DNA of 25,244 nucleotides from the NCBI GenBank assembly GCA_025057695.1, contig JANWVB010000008.1:1-25244 (forward strand). Direction: 5' to 3'. Made by a program: the position numbers and the translations under genes. Origin of the DNA: Patescibacteria group bacterium (GTDB lineage: Bacteria > Patescibacteriota > Microgenomatia > UBA8517). Below, in pieces: positions 1 to 6,460 of this stretch. How positions within the stretch are numbered: position 1 is the first letter of the stretch; every line of letters begins with the position of its first letter. Below the pieces are notes generated by a model. That model searched no databases. It was not told where the DNA came from and saw only the letters and a program-made list of their open reading frames with translations.

Positions 1-2
1 AA

Positions 3-116
3 GAAGAGGTAGAAAAATTAATTGAAAGACTTGCGTATGAATTGAAAGTTGCAATGTTTGGAGTTGGCGCAAAAAATGTTCAAGAATTGAGAAAAATCAA
101 ATTGATAAAACAATGA
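3..116 (+). CDS. fni: Type 2 isopentenyl-diphosphate delta-isomerase, C-terminal fragment (probable)
   Basis: Only the last 37 codons are in the window and the gene runs off the left edge. The visible residues include ELKVAMFGVGAKNVQEL. This resembles the C-terminal helix of FMN-dependent type 2 IPP isomerases, where a pattern of the kind ELK-AMF--GAKN--EL is typical. If correct, the enzyme interconverts isopentenyl and dimethylallyl diphosphate in the cytoplasm for isoprenoid synthesis. The TGA stop overlaps the ATG of the downstream Nudix gene (ATGA), so the two are probably cotranscribed and translationally coupled. The call rests on a short tail only. Another FMN-dependent TIM-barrel enzyme is possible. 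Confidence 0.55.
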   Translation, partial: EEVEKLIERLAYELKVAMFGVGAKNVQELRKIKLIKQ

Positions 117-685
117 TAAGCAAAAAAATAATATCCAAAAAACAAAAATTCCAAAGCAAGCTTTTTACACTATGGGAAGTTGATGTAAAAATTAACAAAA
201 AAAAGCAAACTTGGGAAACTGTTTCTTTAAACGGAGTAACAAAAAGTGTAATGATAATTCCTATCACAAATGACAATAAAGTAATTTTAATTAAAAAATT
301 TTGTACTGCATCTAACACTTATGAATATGTCTTACCAGGAGGGAAAGTAGAAAAAGAAGAATTGCTAAAACAAACTGCAAAAAGAGAATTGATAGAGGAA
401 ATTGGGTTTGAACCCAAAGAATTAATACCTTTGGGACCATTCAAAATACTACCCGCTTATTTAGTAGGCACAATATATGGATTTATAGGGAAAAATCTAA
501 AAATAAATCAAAAATATTTTGAGGAAGAAATTGAAATTTTAAAAAAGTCAGCATTTACGCTACAGGAAATATTAGAAATGATCAAAAACAAAAAAATAAG
601 AGATGTCCGAACAGTTGCAATTCTCTTATATTTTTTCACTTTCTTTCACTGCCAAAATGACTGCCTGGCGCCTCAACATCACTAA
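113..685 (+). CDS. Nudix hydrolase (ADP-ribose pyrophosphatase-like)
   Basis: A 190-residue protein with a perfect Nudix box at about residues 77-99: G-x5-E-x7-R-E-L-x-E-E-x-G-F. The RELIEE segment supplies the metal-binding glutamates. Family members hydrolyse nucleoside diphosphates linked to another group X, using Mg2+. The length and the LPGGKVE lead-in fit the ADP-ribose/NDP-sugar pyrophosphatase branch, but the substrate cannot be fixed from sequence. The gene starts inside the stop of the upstream isoprenoid gene (ATGA overlap). Its last 50 bases overlap the 3' end of the convergent NadM-like gene. The C-terminal dozen residues, after the last hydrophobic strand, look non-conserved and exist only because of that overlap. 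A role with isoprenoid diphosphates or with NAD/ADP-ribose is inference from neighbours. Confidence 0.85.
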   Translation: MISKKIISKKQKFQSKLFTLWEVDVKINKKKQTWETVSLNGVTKSVMIIPITNDNKVILIKKFCTASNTYEYVLPGGKVEKEELLKQTAKRELIEEIGFEPKELIPLGPFKILPAYLVGTIYGFIGKNLKINQKYFEEEIEILKKSAFTLQEILEMIKNKKIRDVRTVAILLYFFTFFHCQNDCLAPQHH

Positions 686-1292
686 TCCAAGGTCTTTTCT
701 GCCCATCCGATAAATCAGATAATCTTTGTCTAGGATTATATGAATCTAAAATCTCTGCAGAACTGCTAGTCATGTATTTCCTCCATTCTTGAGAACCTTG
801 CAATATCATTTCTCTTAAATTAGTACCTCGGATACCTTCCCCTTCATTATCAATAATACGACAAAGTATCAAATGTAGTCCCTGCCCAATCAAATTATTA
901 CACGCTTCCAAAGTGTTACTAGAACCAGAAAAAACAACTTCGATGTTTTCTTTTTTTACAAAATCAGCAATTGTTTTTTCCAGAGGATCACCAGGAATAA
1001 TTGGCACAGTAACAACTTGCATATCCATTTCTAAATCTGCCAGAGCAGCCTCTGCTATTCTCTTAGATTCATCTCCAGTTAAAAAAAGGTTTCGATTAGG
1101 CTTTCCTCTCCAATCAGCAACACCTATTTGGATTTTGATGTTAGGGAAAAGGCTTAAAAGATTATTGGCAACTCGAAGATGTCTTATATGAATATATGAA
1201 ATGGCTGGAAACGACCAAGATACAAACCTTTCATTTAAAAAATTACCTCTTCGGACTTTGTTTCTTTCTTCTTGCTTTACCACCAGTGCCAA
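636..1292 (-). CDS. NadM-like nucleotidyltransferase (cytidylyltransferase fold, putative NMN adenylyltransferase)
   Basis: Up to 218 residues. The N-terminal part has a strand followed by an H-x-x-H pair (H35, H38 in IHIRHL), in the place of the nucleotidyltransferase (H/T)xGH motif. The C-terminal part has GIRGTNLREM followed by a G-x-x-EW stretch, which resembles the GTEIRRRM-x-GE-W region of archaeal-type NMN adenylyltransferases (NadM). This suggests adenylyl transfer to NMN or a related mononucleotide. The N-terminal motif is divergent, with an insertion, so the substrate is uncertain. The furthest start is TTG at 1292, inside rpsI. GTG at 1283 is an alternative, and no Shine-Dalgarno sequence helps. 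It is the last gene of the ribosomal run and converges on the Nudix gene with a 50-base overlap. Confidence 0.5.
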   Translation of the reverse strand: MALVVKQEERNKVRRGNFLNERFVSWSFPAISYIHIRHLRVANNLLSLFPNIKIQIGVADWRGKPNRNLFLTGDESKRIAEAALADLEMDMQVVTVPIIPGDPLEKTIADFVKKENIEVVFSGSSNTLEACNNLIGQGLHLILCRIIDNEGEGIRGTNLREMILQGSQEWRKYMTSSSAEILDSYNPRQRLSDLSDGQKRPWISDVEAPGSHFGSERK

Positions 1293-1659
1293 CTTTTCTA
1301 CGTTCTTTCACTCTTGCGTCGCGAGTCAAAAGGCCTGCGTCACGCAGAGCCTTTTTAAATTCTTCTTTTGATTTAAGCAAAGCCCTTGCAATACCATGAG
1401 CCACAGCCCCAATTTGTCCTTTTTTGCCCCCACCGGAAACTTTTACAGTAACATAATATTTATCCCAAACATCAACAATCTTAAATGGCAATGAAAATAA
1501 ATATTCGTTTACAGAACCAGGAAAATATTTGGCAAACGGCATGCCATTTACAGTGTTTTCGCCTTTGCCGTGAAACAATCTTACACGCGCTACAGATTCT
1601 TTGCGCCTACCAACTGCAAAAATGTAGTTTTTGTTTGTTTTTGTTTCTTTTTTTGACAT
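1243..1659 (-). CDS. rpsI: 30S ribosomal protein S9 (uS9)
   Basis: 138 residues. The FAVGRRKESVARVRL opening and the GGGKKGQIGAVAHGIARAL core are diagnostic of S9. The basic C-terminal tail ends SPKR; in the family this tail reaches the P-site tRNA, and the usual ending is SKR. It follows rplM by 25 bases, the standard L13-S9 pair. No Shine-Dalgarno sequence precedes the ATG. The 3' end overlaps the longest reading of the NadM-like gene. Confidence 0.97.
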   Translation of the reverse strand: MSKKETKTNKNYIFAVGRRKESVARVRLFHGKGENTVNGMPFAKYFPGSVNEYLFSLPFKIVDVWDKYYVTVKVSGGGKKGQIGAVAHGIARALLKSKEEFKKALRDAGLLTRDARVKERRKVGTGGKARRKKQSPKR

Positions 1660-1684
1660 AACTCATCAAAAAAAATTCTAACTT

Positions 1685-2125
1685 TCAAATAGAATTGGCA
1701 CTCGCCCCTTGACTTCTAAATTGAGATTCATACTTGTGCTTATCGTTTGCAAAAACCTTTAGCCTTGCAATTCGCTTTTTCTTTAACTTGTTTTCTGGCA
1801 ACATTCCCAAAACTGCATGCCGAATAATTTTTTCCGGAGATTCCTTTTTCCACTTAGAAAATGCAATCTCGCGATACCCACCTGGATAACCTGAGTGCTT
1901 ATGATACACCTTTTGGTTCTCTTTGTCGCCTGTTACCTTTACCAAACTAGCATTTATAACTACAACATAATCGCCATTATCTATGTGCGGAGCATAATTA
2001 ACCTTATGTTTGCCCATTAATTTTTTGGCAATATCAGTTGCCAACCTGCCAAGCACAGCGCCTTTTGCATCAACTAAATGCCACTTTCTGTTTATCTCTT
2101 TTTGCTTAGGTTGATATGTTTTCAT
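1685..2125 (-). CDS. rplM: 50S ribosomal protein L13 (uL13)
   Basis: 146 residues, the normal bacterial length. Diagnostic segments are the N-terminal W-LVDAKGAVLGRLAT, then GDYVVVINA, the K-YHKHSGYPGG loop, and AVLGMLPENKL. It binds 23S rRNA early in large-subunit assembly. It sits 9 bases after rplQ and 25 before rpsI, an rplQ-rplM-rpsI tail that Gram-positive bacteria also show. No Shine-Dalgarno sequence is visible before the ATG. Confidence 0.97.
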   Translation of the reverse strand: MKTYQPKQKEINRKWHLVDAKGAVLGRLATDIAKKLMGKHKVNYAPHIDNGDYVVVINASLVKVTGDKENQKVYHKHSGYPGGYREIAFSKWKKESPEKIIRHAVLGMLPENKLKKKRIARLKVFANDKHKYESQFRSQGASANSI

Positions 2126-2134
2126 ATCTAAAAT

Positions 2135-2623
2135 TTATTTTTTACCTTCTTGTTTTTTCGTTCCTTTAGTCAATTTCCGATTTTTTTGAATGTTATCCTG
2201 ATCAGTCTTGCTTCCTGAAACCTTTCGTTTGCCTTGATTTGCAACAGTCAAACTCAGATTACCAATCTCCTTAGTCCAAACAATCTTAGTCATCTCAGCG
2301 TTATCTCCACGCCTTGCCGGTAGAGAAATCAATTTAGTATACCCACCTTTTATGCCAGAGAAAGCAGGGGCAACTTCTCTGATTAGTTTAGTTAACACTT
2401 TGCGATCATTTGCAAGCTTTGCGTTTACACGTCTTATATGTGCCAAAGATCCTTTCTTGATTGCCGTTACCAACTTTTCCACACTTGCGCTAATGGCTTT
2501 TGCTTTTGCTTTGGTTGTAATGATAGAGCCATTCAACACAAAAGAACGTGTCAAAGCTCTAAACAAAGCCTTGCGCGAACCATAATCTCGAGAAAACTTT
2601 CTACCAAAAACTTTCTTTTTCAT
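2135..2623 (-). CDS. rplQ: 50S ribosomal protein L17 (bL17) with basic C-terminal extension
   Basis: 162 residues against roughly 120 in most bacteria. The core is typical: a YGSRKALFRALTRSFVLNG start region, a KAKAISASVEKLVT helix, and the conserved GGYTKLISLPARRGDNAEM segment. After the core comes a Lys/Gly/Gln-rich tail (about residues 130-162) that looks disordered and probably contacts rRNA. A 92-base gap with several inverted repeats separates it from rpoA, unusually long for this cluster. Confidence 0.96.
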   Translation of the reverse strand: MKKKVFGRKFSRDYGSRKALFRALTRSFVLNGSIITTKAKAKAISASVEKLVTAIKKGSLAHIRRVNAKLANDRKVLTKLIREVAPAFSGIKGGYTKLISLPARRGDNAEMTKIVWTKEIGNLSLTVANQGKRKVSGSKTDQDNIQKNRKLTKGTKKQEGKK

Positions 2624-2633
2624 ATAAAAATCA

Positions 2634-2677
2634 ATGCTATAAAAGCATAAAACAACAGCTTGTTGTAAAACAACAAG
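2634..2677 (-). promoter_or_regulatory. Overlapping alternative hairpins in the rpoA-rplQ gap
   Basis: In plus-strand coordinates, ATGCT (2634-2638) pairs with AGCAT (2644-2648). ACAACA (2652-2657) pairs with TGTTGT (2661-2666). The same TGTTGT, extended to CTTGTTGT (2659-2666), pairs perfectly with ACAACAAG (2670-2677). The last two hairpins share an arm and exclude each other. No clean T-run follows, so this is not a simple terminator. It could tune rplQ expression or RNA stability. Confidence 0.4.
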
Positions 2678-2715
2678 AACAAACTGGGCAGGAAAAACAA
2701 ATATTGCAACCTAGA

Positions 2716-3639
2716 TTATTTGTCTAAAATAGCAAGGTTGCGTTCAGCAAGCGCCGCTTCTATAATCTTGACCGACTTTTCGCCCAGATTTCTCACTTTG
2801 GCTAAATCCGAACGCTTAGCTTTCACCAAATCCTCCACAGTCTCATACCCAGTCTTAATTAATGCGTTAGCAACTCTTGTAGGAAGACCAATTTCTTCAA
2901 CAGATAATTTCCCTACAGTGCCAAGATCTTCTTTTTTTTCTTCAAATGTAGATACTTCAGCTCGGGTTGGGTTAACTATCTGCTTAAAGAAAGCTACCAA
3001 TTGCTCAGCTGCATTAACTAACGCTTCGCGTGGTGAAATTGTGCCATCTGTCCAGACTTCCATAACGAGCTTATCGTAATTGGTAACCCTACCTACACGA
3101 GTTTCTTCCACTTTATAGTTGACTCGTATCACAGGCGAAAAACTGGCATCAAGCGGAATTAGTCCAATCTCTCCAGTAGCACGTTCTGAAGCCTCTGAAT
3201 ATCCATAACCTGATGCAATTTCAAGCTTGGCTTCCAATTTTGCACCTGCATTTAAATGAGCAATCACAAAATCTGGATTGGCAATTCTAACACTTGCATC
3301 AGCTTTGATATCAGACGCTTTAACTTCCATTGGCTTCTCTGCTAAAACATCAATTGTCGCAGAGGTTGGTTTAGTGCCACGATACGCAACTCTAACCTTT
3401 TTAAGATTTAAAACAAAATCAACTATATCTTCACTCATGCCTTTAAGAGTAGTAAATTGATGTTTTACACCTGCTATTCTAGCGCTTACAATCGCCGCTC
3501 CTTGCAAACTAGTTAGTAAAACACGACGTAAAGAATTTCCCAAAGTATGCCCAAAACCATTAGGCAAAGGGCTAATTATTAACTTAGCGTAATCATCTTT
3601 AGCATCTTCTTCTTTAATATCAAAAAAAACTTGTTCCAA
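2716..3639 (-). CDS. rpoA: RNA polymerase alpha subunit
   Basis: 307 residues from the chosen start. The N-terminal assembly domain shows the LPNGFGHTLGNSLRRVLLTS signature and the later T-VGRVTNYDKLVMEVWTDG region. The C-terminal domain (about the last 65 residues) has LGLP-type helices, KTGYETVEDLV and LGEKSVKIIEAAL, used for DNA and activator contact. Start choice: an in-frame GTG lies at 3648, but it overlaps a perfect AAGGAGG (3648-3654 on the minus strand). The TTG at 3639 sits 8 bases downstream of that sequence, ideal spacing, so TTG is the likely start. This is the strongest Shine-Dalgarno sequence in the window. A small hairpin lies just upstream at 3661-3677. Confidence 0.96.
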   Translation of the reverse strand: MEQVFFDIKEEDAKDDYAKLIISPLPNGFGHTLGNSLRRVLLTSLQGAAIVSARIAGVKHQFTTLKGMSEDIVDFVLNLKKVRVAYRGTKPTSATIDVLAEKPMEVKASDIKADASVRIANPDFVIAHLNAGAKLEAKLEIASGYGYSEASERATGEIGLIPLDASFSPVIRVNYKVEETRVGRVTNYDKLVMEVWTDGTISPREALVNAAEQLVAFFKQIVNPTRAEVSTFEEKKEDLGTVGKLSVEEIGLPTRVANALIKTGYETVEDLVKAKRSDLAKVRNLGEKSVKIIEAALAERNLAILDK

Positions 3640-3647
3640 GGTCTTCA

Positions 3648-3654
3648 CCTCCTT
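3648..3654 (-). promoter_or_regulatory. Strong Shine-Dalgarno sequence for rpoA
   Basis: The minus strand reads AAGGAGG, followed by 8 bases and then TTG. It decides the rpoA start against the upstream GTG, which overlaps the ribosome-binding sequence itself. Most other genes here have no comparable motif. Confidence 0.8.
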
Positions 3655-3660
3655 ATAAAA

Positions 3661-3677
3661 AACTAATAAAATTAGTT
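3661..3677 (-). repeat. Inverted repeat upstream of rpoA
   Basis: AACTAA (3661-3666) and TTAGTT (3672-3677) form a perfect 6-base stem with a 5-base loop, and on the minus strand a run of T follows before the rpoA Shine-Dalgarno sequence. The AT-only stem would be a weak terminator or attenuator. It lies in a 90-base gap after rpsD. Confidence 0.35.
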
Positions 3678-3738
3678 AAATCAAAAATTGCATAATAAGA
3701 AAAATCCAAGAAAAACCATCACTCTTTTAATAGCTTGG

Positions 3739-4344
3739 TTATCTTGAATAAAATTCAACTATATCTTGTTCATTTATAGACTCAGGCACATCTTCACGCT
3801 TAGGACTTGCAATTATTTTGCCAACAGGTCCCTTTTTTACAATCCACGAAGGATATTTTAACTTAGAATCATCAGATTTCAAAAGCTGTTTTACAACCGG
3901 TATTTCCAAAGCTTTTTGCGTTAATGTAATAGTCTCTCCCTCGCTCACTTGATAGGAAGGAATATTAACTTTTTTACCATCAACCAACACATGTCTGTGA
4001 GAAACGAGTTGCCTTGCCGCTGGTCTAGAAGGAGCAAGCCTTAGGCGATAAACAACATTGTCTAACCTTCTCTCCAGAAGCGATAAAAGAGCTTCTCCTG
4101 TGTTGCCCTTTTGTTTTAAGGCTTGCGAAACATAACTTCTAAACTGTTTTTCTAAAACTCCATACATTCTTTTTACTTTCTGTTTTTCTCTTAACTGCTT
4201 ACCATATTGCGAACCCAAACGCAAACCTTTTGGTCCATGAACACCAGGCGGGACTCCAAGCCTAGTTAGCTTCGATCCAGCATTAAAAAGGTCAAAACCT
4301 TGTCTTCTTGATAATCTGTCTTTAGGTCCTACATATCTTGCCAT
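3739..4344 (-). CDS. rpsD: 30S ribosomal protein S4 (uS4)
   Basis: 201 residues. It opens MARYVGPKDRLSRRQG and carries the S4 RNA-binding domain (about residues 95-155) with ERRLDNVVYRLRLAPSR and SHRHVLVDGKKVNIPSY. There is no N-terminal four-cysteine zinc site, so this is the zinc-free type. S4 nucleates 30S assembly on 16S rRNA and in many bacteria represses the alpha operon. It follows rpsK by 5 bases, and the AGAGGA before its ATG lies inside the basic end of rpsK, so it may be coincidental. Confidence 0.97.
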   Translation of the reverse strand: MARYVGPKDRLSRRQGFDLFNAGSKLTRLGVPPGVHGPKGLRLGSQYGKQLREKQKVKRMYGVLEKQFRSYVSQALKQKGNTGEALLSLLERRLDNVVYRLRLAPSRPAARQLVSHRHVLVDGKKVNIPSYQVSEGETITLTQKALEIPVVKQLLKSDDSKLKYPSWIVKKGPVGKIIASPKREDVPESINEQDIVEFYSR

Positions 4345-4349
4345 AATAA

Positions 4350-4754
4350 TTATCCTCTTTTCTTTTTCTTAGGCCTAGGCCCATTGTGAGGCACTGGAGT
4401 AACATCGGCAATCATGGAAATGGAAATTCCTGAAGCTCTTATTGACCTCAAAGCGGCATCACGCCCAGCGCCCGGACCTTTTAAGTATATATTTACTTCA
4501 CTGATTCCGTTTTCTTCTTTCACCTTCCTCATGACTTTATCAACAGCACTAGTTGCGGCAAAAGGAGTTGACTTCCTTGTTCCTTTAAAACCAGCGTTCC
4601 CTGAAGAGCTCCATGCCAAAACATTGCCATTCATATCAGTAACTGTAACTATAGTATTATTAAAAGAAGAAGTGACATAAACTTTGCCTTTTCTATCTTC
4701 TCTCTCGGACAAAGAAAATTTTGATTTGGTTTCTGTTTTGTTGGTTTTAGTCAT
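4350..4754 (-). CDS. rpsK: 30S ribosomal protein S11 (uS11)
   Basis: 134 residues. Family segments are VTSSFNNTIVTVTDMNGNVLAWSS, GNAGFKGTRKSTPFAA, and YLKGPGAGRDAALRSI, then the C-terminal TPVPHNGPRPKKKKRG. It forms part of the 30S platform beside the mRNA exit. The position between rpsM and rpsD is canonical for the alpha operon. Confidence 0.97.
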   Translation of the reverse strand: MTKTNKTETKSKFSLSEREDRKGKVYVTSSFNNTIVTVTDMNGNVLAWSSSGNAGFKGTRKSTPFAATSAVDKVMRKVKEENGISEVNIYLKGPGAGRDAALRSIRASGISISMIADVTPVPHNGPRPKKKKRG

Positions 4755-4765
4755 AAAAAAACTTA

Positions 4766-5176
4766 TTATTTCTTTGATTCTTTGTTAGCGGCAGCCATTT
4801 TTGCCAGCATTTCTTTCTTGAACGCTCCTATCGTCTTTCTCTTGCCCCTTTTAGTTCGAGCATTCCTTCTGGTTCTTTGTCCTCTTACTGGCAAGTTTCT
4901 GCTGTGACGAGATCCCCTATAAGAACCTATCACTTGCAATCTATTGACATCTGCTTTTATCTTCCTAATCAATTCACCTTCGATTGGATACTTCTCTACG
5001 GCTGAAGCAATTTTTGCCAAATCATCGGATGTTAATGAACTAACTCTTAAAGAAGGATCAATATTAAGTTCAGAGATAATTTTTTTTGACAAAGCCCACC
5101 CTAACCCTTTAATCCGGGTCAAAGCGTAATCAACTTTCCAATTATCTTGCAATTCAACTCCTGCCAATCTGGCCAT
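4766..5176 (-). CDS. rpsM: 30S ribosomal protein S13 (uS13)
   Basis: 136 residues. It starts MARLAGVELQDN, has the helix-two-turn-helix region with RIKGLGWALSKKII, the GSYRGSRHSRNLPVRGQRTRRNARTRK-like rRNA-binding segment, and a basic C-terminus. The family head-of-30S role includes contact with P-site tRNA and L5. The C-terminal tail is somewhat longer than usual. It lies 16 bases after rpmJ. Confidence 0.97.
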   Translation of the reverse strand: MARLAGVELQDNWKVDYALTRIKGLGWALSKKIISELNIDPSLRVSSLTSDDLAKIASAVEKYPIEGELIRKIKADVNRLQVIGSYRGSRHSRNLPVRGQRTRRNARTKRGKRKTIGAFKKEMLAKMAAANKESKK

Positions 5177-5192
5177 ATACTTATCTTTTTAA

Positions 5193-5306
5193 TTAACCTT
5201 GTCTCTGTTTATGTCTTGGATTTTTGCAAATAACATATAAAATACCTTTTCTACGAACCAATTTGCAACCCTTGCATCTTGGTTTTACAGATGATTGAAC
5301 TTTCAT
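5193..5306 (-). CDS. rpmJ: 50S ribosomal protein L36 (bL36)
   Basis: A 37-residue gene starting ATG at 5306 and ending TAA at 5193, so short that it is easily missed. It reads MKVQSSVKPRCKGCKLVRRK at the start and ends RHKQRQG. The zinc ligands C11, C14, C27 and H32 are all present. The placement between infA and rpsM is the usual one. A 69-base gap upstream holds a weak promoter candidate. Confidence 0.95.
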   Translation of the reverse strand: MKVQSSVKPRCKGCKLVRRKGILYVICKNPRHKQRQG

Positions 5307-5368
5307 AAAATTACTCTAATTCCAATTTGGTTACAAAAAACTTAACTTCAAAACAAAACACAACTTCA

Positions 5369-5398
5369 ATTATACTTACTTTTTGCACTTGTATACAA
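5369..5398 (-). promoter_or_regulatory. Weak promoter candidate ahead of rpmJ-rpsM-rpsK-rpsD
   Basis: The minus strand shows TATAAT (5369-5374), a perfect -10 hexamer, just after the infA stop, with TTGTAT (5393-5398) 18 bases upstream as a poor -35. In AT-rich DNA a single TATAAT is weak evidence. It could drive the alpha-operon segment independently of secY-adk-map-infA. Confidence 0.3.
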
Positions 5399-5594
5399 TT
5401 CTACCTCTTTGCTTATCATATGGTGTCATTTCAACTTTAACTCTATCGCCTGGGAAAATTCTCTCATACCTTTTTCTTAAAATTCCTTTCAAGGTGGCAA
5501 ACACTAACCGCCCATCGGACAGTCTAACCTTAAACATCGTATTCGGCAGAGCTTCCGTCACTTCCCCTTCGATAGTTACAGTCTCATTTGCCAT
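5376..5594 (-). CDS. infA: Translation initiation factor IF-1
   Basis: 72 residues from ATG at 5594, the standard IF-1 length. A longer reading upstream adds an unrelated hydrophobic stretch and is rejected. The OB fold is evident: IEGEVTEALPNTMFKVRLSDG, then KGILRKRYERIFPGDRVKVEM and YDKQRGRIVYK. IF-1 occupies the A site of the 30S subunit during initiation. It lies in the classic map-infA-rpmJ order. A small AT hairpin (5611-5629) precedes it. Confidence 0.96.
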   Translation of the reverse strand: MANETVTIEGEVTEALPNTMFKVRLSDGRLVFATLKGILRKRYERIFPGDRVKVEMTPYDKQRGRIVYKCKK

Positions 5595-5610
5595 CTGTAT
5601 TACATTACAA

Positions 5611-5629
5611 AAAACCAAAATTTGGTTTT
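5611..5629 (-). repeat. AT-rich hairpin in the map-infA gap
   Basis: AAAACCAAA (5611-5619) and TTTGGTTTT (5621-5629) are perfect reverse complements around a single base, which folds realistically as a 6-base stem with a 7-base loop. On the minus strand more T follows. Possible weak attenuator before infA, similar in sequence to the hairpin at the fusA stop. Confidence 0.35.
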
Positions 5630-5656
5630 TAACTAATCCCAAAAGCAAAAAGTTAT

Positions 5657-6424
5657 CTACTTTCGTCTAGCAGTTGCAACAAAAGGACCACTTTTTTCAA
5701 CAATCACAGTCTCTTCAAAAAGCCCTGATATTTTACCATCGCTGGTGGTAATTGTCCACCCATCTTTAGCAAGTTTTACTTGCGCAGAACCATATTCTTT
5801 ATACATAACTTCAATTGCAAAAACCATCCCAGGAAGAATTTGTGGAGTTTTGTTTCTAATTTGTCCTCGTGTAAAGCAAGGGATTTGTGGATCTTCATGA
5901 AGCTTCCTACCTATACCATGCCCAACTAAATCTTCAATGGGAGTAAGATTGTTTTTAATCAGAGTTGATTCAATGGAGTAAGAAACATCAAATACATAAT
6001 TGCCAGCTTTGGCATTTTTAATTGCCAAACGCAACGCTTCTCTACCAATCTCAAGAAATTTTCGTCTTGAATCATCCTCACCTAATAAAACTGAAAATGA
6101 AGTATCTGTATGAAAACCCTTGTAAAACAAACCGACATCCACACTAACAATATCATTATTTTTAAAAACTAGATGCTTGTGTGGTATGCCATGCACGATA
6201 CCATCATTTATGTTAATACATGTTGTCCAAGAATAATTTGGCACCATCATAAAAGACGGAGATGCACTTTGTTTCTTTATCAATTCAAAAGCAAGTTTGT
6301 CAATCTCAAACGCGGAAACACCGGGCGCAATTTTTTCGCGCAATGATTCTTTAACAAATTCCAATCGTTTGCCACCTTCTTTTATAATCCTTATCTCAGA
6401 ATCAGTTTTAATTTGTATTTTCAT
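5657..6424 (-). CDS. map: Methionine aminopeptidase type I
   Basis: 255 residues, normal for the short type Ia enzyme. It removes the initiator methionine from nascent proteins in the cytoplasm. The five metal ligands are all visible: D96 (SVDVG), D107 (HTDTS), H169 (VGHGIGRKLHEDP), E205 (FAIEVM) and E237 (GLFEET). The substrate-contact histidine is H78 (IVHGIPHK). The residue after the last glutamate is Glu where FEHT is usual, a mild deviation. It sits between adk and infA as in Gram-positive spc operons. Confidence 0.96.
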   Translation of the reverse strand: MKIQIKTDSEIRIIKEGGKRLEFVKESLREKIAPGVSAFEIDKLAFELIKKQSASPSFMMVPNYSWTTCININDGIVHGIPHKHLVFKNNDIVSVDVGLFYKGFHTDTSFSVLLGEDDSRRKFLEIGREALRLAIKNAKAGNYVFDVSYSIESTLIKNNLTPIEDLVGHGIGRKLHEDPQIPCFTRGQIRNKTPQILPGMVFAIEVMYKEYGSAQVKLAKDGWTITTSDGKISGLFEETVIVEKSGPFVATARRK

Positions 6425-6460
6425 GAATCAAATATAGAAGAAATTGCACACAATTCAAAG

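Noticed and set aside
2352..4680. Plus-strand open frames opposite rplQ, rpoA and rpsK
   Set aside because: They lie entirely antisense to conserved genes, show no recognisable domains, and have no promoter.
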